This document shows, one piece after another, positions 1 to 7,976 of a stretch of DNA of 64,000 bases. The notes under the pieces were generated by a model. The model was not told the origin of the DNA. It saw only the letters and a program-made list of their open reading frames with translations, and made no database searches. A program made the translations under genes and the position numbers. Positions within the stretch are counted from its first letter, which is position 1; each line of letters begins with the position of its first letter. This DNA is from Ferrimonas sediminicola (GTDB taxonomy: Bacteria > Pseudomonadota > Gammaproteobacteria > Enterobacterales > Shewanellaceae): assembly GCF_005116715.1 (NCBI RefSeq), contig NZ_SWCI01000003.1, forward strand, positions 248,001 to 312,000, read 5' to 3'.

Positions 1-63
1 AAACTCGATACTGATTTCGACAGGCGCTGGTTCCTGCCCTTCTTCTGGAAGACGATGTACTGA
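1..63 (+). CDS. 3' end of an unidentified protein (partial)
   Basis: The frame starting at base 1 is open and ends at a TGA at 61-63, giving a 20-residue tail rich in aromatic residues (RRWFLPFFWKTMY at the end). A hairpin with T-run follows about 60 bases later, which fits the end of a plus-strand gene. Too little is present to name a family. Confidence 0.35.
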   Translation, partial: KLDTDFDRRWFLPFFWKTMY

Positions 64-124
64 GTACTGCTGAGCGCGACAAGAGCAAGCTTGGTTGGTG
101 AGCACCAGTTATTTTGACACAGCC

Positions 125-153
125 TAAAAAAGCCCGCTTGCGCGGGCCTTTTT
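125..153. terminator. Bidirectional rho-independent terminator
   Basis: The stem AAAGCCCGC / GCGGGCCTTT has a short loop, with an A-run on one side and a T-run on the other, so it can act on both strands. It lies directly after the minus-strand nadE stop codon and downstream of the plus-strand gene tail at base 63. Confidence 0.8.
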
Positions 154-155
154 CA

Positions 156-986
156 TCAGTCGTAGATGGTGGGGATCGGTTGGCGCTTATGCTGGGTGGC
201 CACGTAGATGTCGATGATCCTCGCCTCCACCTCGGGCGCCACCTGCTTGCCCTCCAGGAAATCGTCGATCTGATCGTAGGTCAGCCCCAGGGCGATCTCG
301 TCCTCCAGCCCGGGACGGTTGCACTCCAGGTCGGCGGTGGGCGCCTTGACCACCAGCTGTTCCGGCGCCCCCAGATGGCTGGCCAGCTGCCTGACCTGGC
401 GCTTGTTGAGGCCAAACAGGGGCGCCAGGTCACAGGCACCGTCACCGTGCTTGGTGTAGAAACCGGTGACGTTTTCGGCACTGTGGTCGGTACCGGCGAC
501 CAGGCCGTTGGTCAGTGCCGCCACCTTGTACTGGGCCACCATCCGCATCCTGGCCTTGACGTTGCCCTTGGCGAAATCCAGCTTGTGGGTGTCCACCTCC
601 TGGATCCCCGCCTGCTCCAGACCAGCCAGCGCTTCCTCATTGATGCTGTCCACGCCGGCCTTGATGTTGATGGTGATCTGCTTGCTCGGCTGGATAAAGC
701 GGCAGGCCATCTGCGCCTCATCCTCATCCTTCTGTACTCCGTAGGGCAGGCGTACCGCGATAAACTGATAATCGGGAATCGTTTTGCCCTGGTTGAGACC
801 GTCCACCGCCAGTTGGCACAGGCGTCCGGTGACGCTGGAGTCCACCCCACCGCTGATCCCGAGAACCAGGCTCCTGCACCCCGACTCCTCGAGCTTGCCC
901 TGGATAAAGGCGACCCGGCGCTGAACCTCAACTTCAGGGTTGATAACCGCCAGTACTCTCATCTCTTTAAGGATCTGTCCTTTCAC
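156..986 (-). CDS. nadE: NH3-dependent NAD+ synthetase
   Basis: NadE catalyses the last step of NAD+ synthesis, amidating deamido-NAD+ with ammonia and ATP in the cytoplasm. The 276-residue protein has the usual length of the single-domain ammonia-dependent form. The N-type ATP pyrophosphatase P-loop SGGVDSS is at about residues 45-51, and a later segment [12 protein letters not shown] is typical of the family. The start is a GTG with GGAG six bases upstream; an ATG eight codons further in is an alternative. The gene appears monocistronic, with a terminator right after the stop and a 250-base spacer to the LysR gene upstream. Confidence 0.95.
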   Translation of the reverse strand: MKGQILKEMRVLAVINPEVEVQRRVAFIQGKLEESGCRSLVLGISGGVDSSVTGRLCQLAVDGLNQGKTIPDYQFIAVRLPYGVQKDEDEAQMACRFIQPSKQITINIKAGVDSINEEALAGLEQAGIQEVDTHKLDFAKGNVKARMRMVAQYKVAALTNGLVAGTDHSAENVTGFYTKHGDGACDLAPLFGLNKRQVRQLASHLGAPEQLVVKAPTADLECNRPGLEDEIALGLTYDQIDDFLEGKQVAPEVEARIIDIYVATQHKRQPIPTIYD

Positions 987-1237
987 TGTGTGCTCCGTTG
1001 GCAGGCTGGTTTGACCCAGTTAATTTAACATCGCCTCCCCCAGGGGGAAAGCGTTGCCGGCGGCAGCCGCCGCGGTTTGGGCGGGGTCAAGGGGGGAGAG
1101 GCAGGCTGCTATGGTAGGGCCGTCGTTTTGTGTGGGCGGGCGCCCTACGGCAGGAAAACGGCGCATGACCACCGTCACAAAAGGGCGCACGGGTGCATCA
1201 AGATTATTGATGCGCCTCATCAGCAAAACTGCGGGAT

Positions 1238-2143
1238 TTAGCGGGCGCTGGGCAGGCGAGAGAGCAGCTGCTTGGCTTCGTGGCGGATGCATTCACGCAC
1301 CGGATTGTCGGCCGAGTCCGCCCGCCAGATAAAGGAGAGGGTGCGTGCCATATTCAGTCCCGGGACCTCCAGGGCGACCAGCTCGCCGCTCTCCAGCTGA
1401 GCCGCCACATCCAGATAGGGCAGGCAGCTCAGGTAGTAGCCCTTGGTGACCATGGTGCGCAGCACCGGCACATGCTCATACTCCCGCCATACGTCCAGAT
1501 CGGACACCAGGCCGTGGATGGCACTGTCGAAGATGCGCCGGGTACCGGCTCCCTGCTCCCGCAGCACCCACTTGGCCTGCTCCAGCTGGGCGGCGCTGAT
1601 CTGCTTCTGGCGGGCAAAGGGGTGGTGCTTGGCGGCGACGATCACCAGGTGGTCATCGCACCAGACCTCATGACAGATGCGGCTGTCGTCGCAACGCCCC
1701 TCGATGATGCCGATGTCGTACTGGTAGTTGAGCACTCCCTCGATCACCTTCTGGGTGTTGTGCACCGTCAGCTCGATGCGGATCTCCGGGAAATCGCCGT
1801 CGATGCGGCTGATAAGCTCCGGCACCAGGTGTTCGGCGGCGGTCTGGCTGGCCGCCAGCTGGATCTCCCCGCTGATCAGGTGCTGATCATAGAGCCCCAG
1901 CTCGATCTGCCTGGCATCGTGCAGCAGCTGCTTGGCCCTGGGCCGTAGCCAGTTGCCCCAGTGGCTAAGAACCATGCGTTTGCCCTGGCGCTCAAACAGC
2001 GGTCGCCCCAGAGACTTTTCCAACTGAGACAGAGACATACTGGTTGCAGATTGAGTCAGGGAGAGGGTCTGCGCGGCTTTGCTGACACTGCCGAAGTCGG
2101 CAACAGCATTGAACACCGCCAACTGTTTAAGGGAGAAACGCAC
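1238..2143 (-). CDS. LysR-family transcriptional regulator (YeiE/CbbR-like)
   Basis: The 301-residue protein starts with a winged helix-turn-helix (about residues 3-62, with the SVSKAAQTLSLTQSATS recognition region) followed by a LysR effector-binding domain starting near residue 88. The general look is of the YeiE/CbbR branch, but the effector cannot be read from the sequence. The start is a GTG with GGAG eight bases upstream. The neighbouring CBS-domain gene at 2364 is transcribed away from it, so a shared intergenic control region of 220 bases is possible. Confidence 0.85.
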   Translation of the reverse strand: MRFSLKQLAVFNAVADFGSVSKAAQTLSLTQSATSMSLSQLEKSLGRPLFERQGKRMVLSHWGNWLRPRAKQLLHDARQIELGLYDQHLISGEIQLAASQTAAEHLVPELISRIDGDFPEIRIELTVHNTQKVIEGVLNYQYDIGIIEGRCDDSRICHEVWCDDHLVIVAAKHHPFARQKQISAAQLEQAKWVLREQGAGTRRIFDSAIHGLVSDLDVWREYEHVPVLRTMVTKGYYLSCLPYLDVAAQLESGELVALEVPGLNMARTLSFIWRADSADNPVRECIRHEAKQLLSRLPSAR

Positions 2144-2363
2144 CTTGATGGCTCCGGTTCGAAGTTAGTCCAGTTCATCCGGCATTGAACCACAGTTAAC
2201 TCAGATTATAAATTTCACTGAATAAAACTGGAGGCCACATCAATAAATTGCTCCTCTTGAGAGGAAATATGTGAGAAACAATAGGAATTAGAAAGAGGTT
2301 TGTCGTAGAGGAAGCGGCGCCCTGCCTGGGAGTTGCGGCGCCGCCTGCAACAGGAGGTGCCCT

Positions 2364-2867
2364 ATGCCCCAATCTCTGAGTGTCGCCAATGTCATGCATG
2401 ATCCCGAACTGGTGCTCCATCCCGACACCGACGCTGGCGATGCCCTGGACAAGCTGCTGCAGGCTCGCCTGGGCGCGGCTCCGGTGGTGGATGCCCACGG
2501 CCGGCTGGTGGGGGTGCTCAGTGAGCACGATCTGCTGCTGGACCTGTGGTATCACGACTACCAGCCTGAGCAGAGCGCCCAGGTTCGGGAACTGATGCAG
2601 CGCAAGGTCACCGTACTGACCCCCAGGGACGATCTTCTGGCCCTGGCCGAACGGATCTGCATCGATCCCAACACCCTCTACCCCATCGATGGCAATGGTT
2701 GTGCCGTCACCCTGAGCACCATGCCGTTGAAGGAGCGGGCCCGCGCCGGCCGGGTCTGGCATCCCAGGCACTTTCCCGTGGTGGAGGAGGGGCAGCTGGT
2801 GGGGATGGTGAGCCGGCGCGACCTGGTGGGGGCGCTGCGTCACCTGTATCGCCACCGCGCCCACTGA
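2364..2867 (+). CDS. Tandem CBS-domain protein
   Basis: The 167-residue protein consists of two CBS domains (about residues 5-60 and 78-163), each ending in the G(V/M)(L/V)SxxDL signature (VGVLSEHDLL and VGMVSRRDLV). CBS pairs usually bind adenosyl ligands and act as regulatory modules. There is no attached enzyme or transporter domain, so the partner is unknown. A strong ribosome binding site (AGGAGGTG) precedes the ATG. It is divergent from the LysR gene and convergent with the NIF3-like gene. Confidence 0.85.
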   Translation: MPQSLSVANVMHDPELVLHPDTDAGDALDKLLQARLGAAPVVDAHGRLVGVLSEHDLLLDLWYHDYQPEQSAQVRELMQRKVTVLTPRDDLLALAERICIDPNTLYPIDGNGCAVTLSTMPLKERARAGRVWHPRHFPVVEEGQLVGMVSRRDLVGALRHLYRHRAH

Positions 2868-2877
2868 GCGGCCGGGC

Positions 2878-3207
2878 TCAGGTCTCGATGCCGAGCACCT
2901 GGTAGGCTGGGGTTTCGTAGGGGTGGGCCTGTTTCAGCGCCGCGATCACCTCGGTCTGCAGCGCCGCCTGGAACACCAGTTCCACCTTGAACTCCGGCTC
3001 CCTGTGCACCTGTTGGCCGCTGTGAACATAGGGATCCGCCCCCTCAATGGGGCGGAACTGACCCATCCCCTCGGCATACCAGCAGCAGCGGTCGTAGTGG
3101 CCGATGCGTCCGGCCCCGGCGTGGAACAGCGCATCCAGCACAGGCTCCAGGTGGGCTTTGGGAACATAGAACTCCAGTTTTTTCATGGTGATTTTCTCGT
3201 TGGTCAT
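2878..3207 (-). CDS. NIF3/YqfO C-terminal-domain-like protein (COG3323)
   Basis: This 109-residue protein resembles the small PII/CutA-like domain inserted in YqfO/NIF3 proteins, which is also found free-standing. Recognisable parts are KLEFYVPKAHLEPVLDALFH near the start, the GAGRIGHYDRCCW segment and the C-terminal HPYETPAYQV motif. Its biochemical function is not established. GGAG sits about six bases before the first ATG; a second ATG seven codons later is an alternative start. Confidence 0.8.
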   Translation of the reverse strand: MTNEKITMKKLEFYVPKAHLEPVLDALFHAGAGRIGHYDRCCWYAEGMGQFRPIEGADPYVHSGQQVHREPEFKVELVFQAALQTEVIAALKQAHPYETPAYQVLGIET

Positions 3208-3441
3208 GGCTCTCCCCGGTTCACTTCGAAGGGCGTTGTTACCGACTCCTGAGACCGATGTTGCCGCTCTTTTCAGTTTGACACGTCCTGCGATCTCCGG
3301 CCAATCCGGGAGGGGCGGCGGCGCCCGCCCGGAGGGGCAAGGGGGCGTTGACGACGGTTTCCCCCGTTTTTGGTGTCCGGACCACTGATTGTTTGCTGTA
3401 CACCGTCAGAGGCCATGGACGGCAGGGGCGAGGGGCGCCAC

Positions 3442-3473
3442 AAAAAAGGGGGGAGGCTCAGGCCTCCCCCCTT
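3442..3473 (-). terminator. Terminator of the psrABC operon
   Basis: A 12-bp perfect stem (AAGGGGGGAGGC / GCCTCCCCCCTT, loop TCAG) has an A-run on its plus-strand left side, which reads as a U-run on the minus strand. It lies 21 bases after the psrC stop codon. Confidence 0.9.
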
Positions 3474-3493
3474 GGCTTATGCAAGGATGACGC

Positions 3494-4441
3494 TTAACTG
3501 GTGTACATCTGACCGGCGTACACAACGAAGTGACGCAGGGCCATCACGCCGATGATGGTGCAGCTGGCCACGGTCACCAGGAAGGGCTTGCTGTGCTTCC
3601 AGGACTTGGGGGCGAAGATGCTGGAGAGCACCGGCACGCCCAGGCCAATACCGACCACGCCCACCCAGAACACCTGGGCCCAGGTGCCGTCACTGATGGC
3701 CGCCAGGGCCGCCTGGGCGGCGGGACCGGAGAAGTTCAGACCGACGAACAGCAGCACCAGCAGCATCGCCTCGTTGAAGGCGACCGGGTACTCGATGCGG
3801 TGAACCTGTTCGATGCAGTCCGACGGCTTCTTGCTGAAGAACAGGGTCGCCACCAGGATGTTACCGGCGGAGCCCACGCTCAGCGACGAGGCCAGGAACA
3901 GACCGGGCAGCACCGCGGTGTTCAGGATCGGGTAGCTGATCAACGCCGACAGCAGGAAGCCTGTGTAGACGCCGACGCCGATGGCCAGGGCGAAGATCAG
4001 CTTGTTCAGGCCGCCTTCGATGGCGCGGAACACGGTCATGATCCCCTTCAGCGCCGGTATCGCCGCCACCAGGGATTTCTCAAACACCAGGGCGGAGTAG
4101 ATGAACACCAGTGGAATGTAGGCCAGCAGCAGCAGCACACCCCAGGCCATCACCGAAGTGAGGTTGTAGTTCAGCAGGATGATGTAGAACTCCCAGGGCT
4201 TGGTCAGGTCGAGCACCAGCAGCCCCATACCGGCGACGATGGCCAGCGGACCGATGACCGCAGAGGCCTTGATCACCGGTAACCCTTCCACCGGCAGGCC
4301 GCGGCTCTGTTTGTACCAGCGCAGGCCGATGGCCACCAGCATGGAGCCGGCGGAGAGACCCGCCATAAACAGGTAGACGGCGATGATCCAGTTCCACACT
4401 ACCGGATCGTATTGTTCCATGGATCCCCAGAGTACATTCAT
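3494..4441 (-). CDS. psrC: NrfD/PsrC-type membrane subunit of a molybdopterin reductase
   Basis: This 315-residue, strongly hydrophobic protein has about eight predicted membrane segments and starts with the NrfD-like region around VWNWIIAVYLFMAGLSAGS. In this family it anchors the catalytic and iron-sulfur subunits on the periplasmic face and passes electrons from menaquinol. It is the last gene of a three-gene minus-strand operon and overlaps psrB by four bases (ATGA), which indicates translational coupling. The symbol follows the Shewanella polysulfide/thiosulfate reductase; phsC is equally possible because the substrate cannot be read from sequence. Confidence 0.88.
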   Translation of the reverse strand: MNVLWGSMEQYDPVVWNWIIAVYLFMAGLSAGSMLVAIGLRWYKQSRGLPVEGLPVIKASAVIGPLAIVAGMGLLVLDLTKPWEFYIILLNYNLTSVMAWGVLLLLAYIPLVFIYSALVFEKSLVAAIPALKGIMTVFRAIEGGLNKLIFALAIGVGVYTGFLLSALISYPILNTAVLPGLFLASSLSVGSAGNILVATLFFSKKPSDCIEQVHRIEYPVAFNEAMLLVLLFVGLNFSGPAAQAALAAISDGTWAQVFWVGVVGIGLGVPVLSSIFAPKSWKHSKPFLVTVASCTIIGVMALRHFVVYAGQMYTS

Positions 4442-5010
4442 GCGTTGATCCCTCCCTTCTTGCCGGGAATGCGGTACACACGGGGTTTGGTGCCCAGGTG
4501 GACCTTGTCTTGATAGTTGGGCTGGGTATCCAGCAGGCGGCTCACTTCACTGCTTGGGTCGGCGGCATCGCCGAACACCAGGGCGTCGGTGGGACAGACG
4601 CTGACACAGGCGGGCTGCTCGCCCCGGGCCAGGCGGGTGTCCTTACAGAAGTTGCACTTGTCCGGCACCCGGGTCTCGGGGTTGATGAAGCGCACTTTGT
4701 AGGGGCAGGCGGCGATGCAGTACTGACAGCCGACGCACTTCTTGTCGTTGATGGTGATGATGCCGTCCTCGCCCACGTAGGCGGCGCCGGTGGGGCAGAC
4801 CTTGACGCACGGAGCATCTTCACACTGCTGGCAGGAGACGCGGTGGTACTTGTAGGCCAGGTTGGGGAAGTTGCCCACCGGACCCTCGATGCGCACCTGC
4901 AGGCGGGTCACCGAGTCGGGAATGCCGTTCTCACTGCGGCAGGCCACGTTGCAGGCCTGGCAGCCGATGCACTTGTTCTCGTCGTGCACCATTACATAAC
5001 GTTTTTTCAT
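4438..5010 (-). CDS. psrB: Four-cluster ferredoxin-type electron-transfer subunit (PsrB/PhsB/NrfC-like)
   Basis: The 190-residue protein carries four cysteine groups of the 4Fe-4S type: CIGCQACNVAC near the N-terminus, CQQCEDAPCVKVCP, CVGCQYCIAACP and a later CNFC/CVSVCP set. This is the standard arrangement of the subunit that wires the quinol-oxidising anchor to the molybdenum subunit. I chose the ATG at 5010 because GGAG lies six bases before it, whereas the ATG at 5016 touches GGAG directly. The gene sits six bases after psrA and overlaps psrC. Confidence 0.92.
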   Translation of the reverse strand: MKKRYVMVHDENKCIGCQACNVACRSENGIPDSVTRLQVRIEGPVGNFPNLAYKYHRVSCQQCEDAPCVKVCPTGAAYVGEDGIITINDKKCVGCQYCIAACPYKVRFINPETRVPDKCNFCKDTRLARGEQPACVSVCPTDALVFGDAADPSSEVSRLLDTQPNYQDKVHLGTKPRVYRIPGKKGGINA

Positions 5011-5022
5011 GACCATCTCCGA

Positions 5023-7302
5023 TTAGATCTTTTCCACTTTCACCCCGGTGGTGTGCAGGTTCATCCCTACAACCGGAGCGGTGACATGAGGCAGCAGGTT
5101 GCCGCAGTGGACGCCCTTGCCGTAGGCCCGGGCCAGCTCCTTGTTCTTGGAGCCAAAGCCCATGTAGGCAAACACGGTGTCGGGGCGGATCCCTGGGGTC
5201 ACCAGGGCGGTGCCCTCTTCGCTGCCTACGTCGTTGTGCAGACGGATGGCATCGCCACTCTTGATCCCCAGCAGACCGGCGGTCAGCGGATGGATCCACA
5301 CGGCGTTGTCGGACATCAGGTTGGCCAGGTAGGGCACGTTGTGGGTGGCGCCGTTGGTGTGAATGGCGGTCTTGCCCTGGATGAAGAACAGCTCATCGGC
5401 CTTCTTCAGGTTGACCTCGCGGTACTTGATGACGCCACGTCCCGGGGCCATCTTCTCCACCTTGGCGGAGCTCAGCTCAATCTTGCCGCTGGGGGTCTTG
5501 AACTTCATGGCGCTGGCGTAGGTGCCATCTTCGTCCAGGGGACGGGCGGTGTCGTACTGGGCGGCGAAGTTGGCGACCATCTCCGGCTCACGCAGCATCA
5601 GTGGCTTGCCGAAGCTGACGTAACCCTCCTGCTTGATGCGGCTGAGCAGCTTGGCGTCTTTTTTCACCTGCAGCAGTTGCAGGGTCTCGATGTTGTCCCA
5701 GGGGAAGTACTGGCCCAGGCCCAGGGCGTCGCCCACTTGCTTCCAGATCAGCCAGGAGGGGCGGGTGTCCCCGATGGTCTCAACCACCGGCTGGCGCACA
5801 TAGTAGGCCGGGTTCTTGCCGGACTTGTCGAAGATCTCCTCGGAGCGCTCCAGGTAGGTGGACTCAGGCAGAACCACGTCGGCGTAGGCGGCGGTCTCAC
5901 TGACATAGACGTCGCAGCAGACGATGAATTCCATGGCGTTCATCGCCTTCACCACCCGGGCGCGATCGGTCATGGTCTGCATTGGGTTGGTGCGGCTCAT
6001 CACCCAGCCGCGGGTCTTGTAGGGCACCTCGTCCAGGGCAGAATCCAGAATACTCTGGTAGATGCCACCGTTGGACCACAGCATCTCATACTGCTGGTCG
6101 ACCATGTCGATGCGCTTGGCGGTGGGCTTGGGCATCTCCACCTTGGGTTTTGCCAGGCCCGGAGTGACATCGGCGCCGGCGAACTTGTTGTAGGTTTTGG
6201 CTTTCTTACCGGCGTACAGGCCGCCCTTGCGCTCGATGTTACCGATGAGGACGTTGGCGGCGAAGATGGCGCGGCGCATCTCAAACTCTTCGGTGGTGAA
6301 GGTGGCGCGGTGACCGAAGTCCACCACAGCATGAGGGGCGGCGGCGGCCAGCTCATGGGCGATGCGACGGATATCTTCGGCGGGCACATCACTGATGGAC
6401 TCGGCCCACTCCGGGGTGTAGGCGGCCACCTCTTTGGCGAACTCGTCGAAGCCCACCACGTGACGCTCGATAAAGGCCTTGTCGTAGAGGTTGTCCTTGA
6501 TCAGCACATGACACAGGGCCAGGGCTACGGTGACGTCGGTGCCCGGCTTGATGGCATGCCACTCATCACCCTTGTCGGCTACCACCGAGAAGCGGGGTTC
6601 GAACACCACCAGCTTGGCACCACGGTCCGCTTGGGCCTTCATCATGCCGCGGGTCTCGGACATGTTGATCCCTTCGTAGATGTTGTGACCGAAGTTGATG
6701 ATGTACTTGGAGTTGCCCAGATCCCGCTTCATCTTGGTGCCGAAGATGGCAAAGGCGGCGATCTTGTAGGCGGTGGGACAGGTAGTGCCGTGGTTGAAGG
6801 TGTTGGGGCTGCCGAACGCCTTGGCCAGGTGGAACAGGTGCTTGTGATTGGAGCCGGACTTGGAGGAGAAGGAGACGGCTTCGGGACCGTACTTCTCTTT
6901 GATGGCACCCAGCTTGTCGGCGATCAGAGCATAGGCTTCATCCCACTCGATCTCCTGCCATTTGCCTTCGCCGCGCTCGCCGACGCGCTTGATGGGCTTG
7001 ACCAGGCGCTGCTTGTCATACAGCAGGCTGTGGCCGGAACCGCCACGGGCACAGACTGCGCCACCGAAGGATTTGGCGTTGGCATTACCCAGGATGGAGA
7101 CGTTTTTGCCATTGACGATGCGGGCGGAGATGGGGCAGCGGGTGGAGCACATCTCGCAGATGCTCTTCACCTCAATTGCCGATCCCTTGAGCTCGGTCTG
7201 CTCAAGGGCGCCCAGGGTGCCCGGCAGCAGACTGGCCAGAGCACAACCTGCGGTGCTGGCTCCGGCCCCTTTCATAAAGGTTCGCCGATCGAGTTTCATC
7301 AT
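5023..7302 (-). CDS. psrA: Molybdopterin-dependent polysulfide/thiosulfate reductase catalytic subunit
   Basis: This is a 759-residue member of the DMSO-reductase superfamily, closest in appearance to PsrA/PhsA. It begins with a Tat signal (RRTFMKG) ending near a hydrophobic stretch, followed by the N-terminal 4Fe-4S motif CEMCSTRC...C and then molybdopterin-binding domains to the C-terminus. The mature enzyme should be periplasmic and reduce polysulfide or thiosulfate with electrons from PsrBC. The start at 7302 has AGGGG about five bases upstream; extension further upstream would put sequence before the Tat signal. Two identical palindromes lie 107 and 200 bases upstream. The adjacent TtrS/ThsS-like kinase favours thiosulfate or tetrathionate control. 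Confidence 0.9.
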   Translation of the reverse strand: MMKLDRRTFMKGAGASTAGCALASLLPGTLGALEQTELKGSAIEVKSICEMCSTRCPISARIVNGKNVSILGNANAKSFGGAVCARGGSGHSLLYDKQRLVKPIKRVGERGEGKWQEIEWDEAYALIADKLGAIKEKYGPEAVSFSSKSGSNHKHLFHLAKAFGSPNTFNHGTTCPTAYKIAAFAIFGTKMKRDLGNSKYIINFGHNIYEGINMSETRGMMKAQADRGAKLVVFEPRFSVVADKGDEWHAIKPGTDVTVALALCHVLIKDNLYDKAFIERHVVGFDEFAKEVAAYTPEWAESISDVPAEDIRRIAHELAAAAPHAVVDFGHRATFTTEEFEMRRAIFAANVLIGNIERKGGLYAGKKAKTYNKFAGADVTPGLAKPKVEMPKPTAKRIDMVDQQYEMLWSNGGIYQSILDSALDEVPYKTRGWVMSRTNPMQTMTDRARVVKAMNAMEFIVCCDVYVSETAAYADVVLPESTYLERSEEIFDKSGKNPAYYVRQPVVETIGDTRPSWLIWKQVGDALGLGQYFPWDNIETLQLLQVKKDAKLLSRIKQEGYVSFGKPLMLREPEMVANFAAQYDTARPLDEDGTYASAMKFKTPSGKIELSSAKVEKMAPGRGVIKYREVNLKKADELFFIQGKTAIHTNGATHNVPYLANLMSDNAVWIHPLTAGLLGIKSGDAIRLHNDVGSEEGTALVTPGIRPDTVFAYMGFGSKNKELARAYGKGVHCGNLLPHVTAPVVGMNLHTTGVKVEKI

Positions 7303-7408
7303 GATTCCCCTTTTGGATTTAGATGGGTCCCCGCCTACCGGGTGCAACGGTCGGCGGGAGGGATACTCAGTTGTCAGGATCAGTGTCTGTCGGCCAGGGG
7401 AGGGGGGG

Positions 7409-7427
7409 TATTGTGGTAAACCACATA
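7409..7427. promoter_or_regulatory. Palindromic operator-like site, copy 1
   Basis: The sequence TATTGTGGTAAACCACATA contains the dyad TGTGGT-AA-ACCACA. An identical 19-base copy lies 93 bases further away at 7502-7520. Both are upstream of the minus-strand psrA start and are the only obvious symmetric elements in this spacer. The regulator is not known; the response regulator at 9907 is a candidate by location. Confidence 0.65.
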
Positions 7428-7501
7428 TCAAGCTGATTGGTTAACGCTTTGTGACCCCTTTCTCAGTTCGTTTTTTGAGCGGCATTGTTTGCGGCTTTGT
7501 C

Positions 7502-7520
7502 TATTGTGGTAAACCACATA
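7502..7520. promoter_or_regulatory. Palindromic operator-like site, copy 2
   Basis: This is an exact repeat of the 19-base site at 7409-7427, again with the TGTGGT-AA-ACCACA dyad. Its centre is about nine helical turns from the first copy, which would put both on nearly the same face of the DNA. Confidence 0.65.
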
Positions 7521-7557
7521 ATTGTTACATCCAGGATAAGAGAGTGATTCTCAATAC

Positions 7558-7583
7558 AAAAAAAGCGCCCAGTCGGGCGCTTT
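7558..7583 (-). terminator. Terminator of the DUF3144 gene
   Basis: The stem AAAGCGCCC / GGGCGCTTT with loop AGTC is preceded on the plus strand by a run of A, read as U on the minus strand. It lies just after the stop of the minus-strand gene at 7601. Confidence 0.85.
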
Positions 7584-7600
7584 ATACCAAGGGGAGGGGA

Positions 7601-7894
7601 TCATCCCTGGCGCTTCATATAGCCGTCGAAGTTGTCGATGTAGTCCTTCATGTTGGCTTCCAGCATCTTGCGGTACTCGTCGATGTAGTACTCCATCATC
7701 TCCTCCTTGCGCGAGGTCATCTCTTCGGCGCTGTTAAAGCCGCTGGCGCCGAACCAGGCGTTGTAGCGGGCCAGGGCCCACATGAAGGAGGCGCTCACTT
7801 CGCCGGCCTGTACCTGGGGATCCTTGTTGTGATCGTTGGCCAGGTGGATGTGGGCGTTGGCGCGGTCGAAGAACGCTTTATTGGACTCGGACAT
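7601..7894 (-). CDS. DUF3144 family protein
   Basis: The 97-residue acidic, helical protein has the conserved pattern of DUF3144, including a FIDxAN-like start (AFFDRANAHIHLAN), the SASFMWALARYNAW core and a C-terminal half rich in acidic and aromatic residues (MMEYYIDEYRKML). No function is established. It is monocistronic, with its own terminator, between the psr operon and the sensor kinase gene. Confidence 0.85.
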   Translation of the reverse strand: MSESNKAFFDRANAHIHLANDHNKDPQVQAGEVSASFMWALARYNAWFGASGFNSAEEMTSRKEEMMEYYIDEYRKMLEANMKDYIDNFDGYMKRQG

Positions 7895-7976
7895 GGGACT
7901 CTCTTCTCTTTGGTGTTGAAGCCACTACGCTAGCAGCTTTGTCCCCGGTTTGCCGGGGACTGGGTAAAAGTTGTGA

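Noticed and set aside
114-1028. Long plus-strand frame opposite nadE
   Set aside because: It is the antisense shadow of nadE; the minus strand has the full family motifs.
1020-1292. Frames in the spacer between nadE and LysR
   Set aside because: No ribosome binding site, no motif, and overlap with the LysR end; composition looks like non-coding GC-rich DNA.
4498-7419. 973-codon plus-strand open frame opposite psrAB
   Set aside because: High-GC codon bias leaves the antisense strand open; the composition (mostly G, V, L, H, D) and lack of any motif show it is not a gene.
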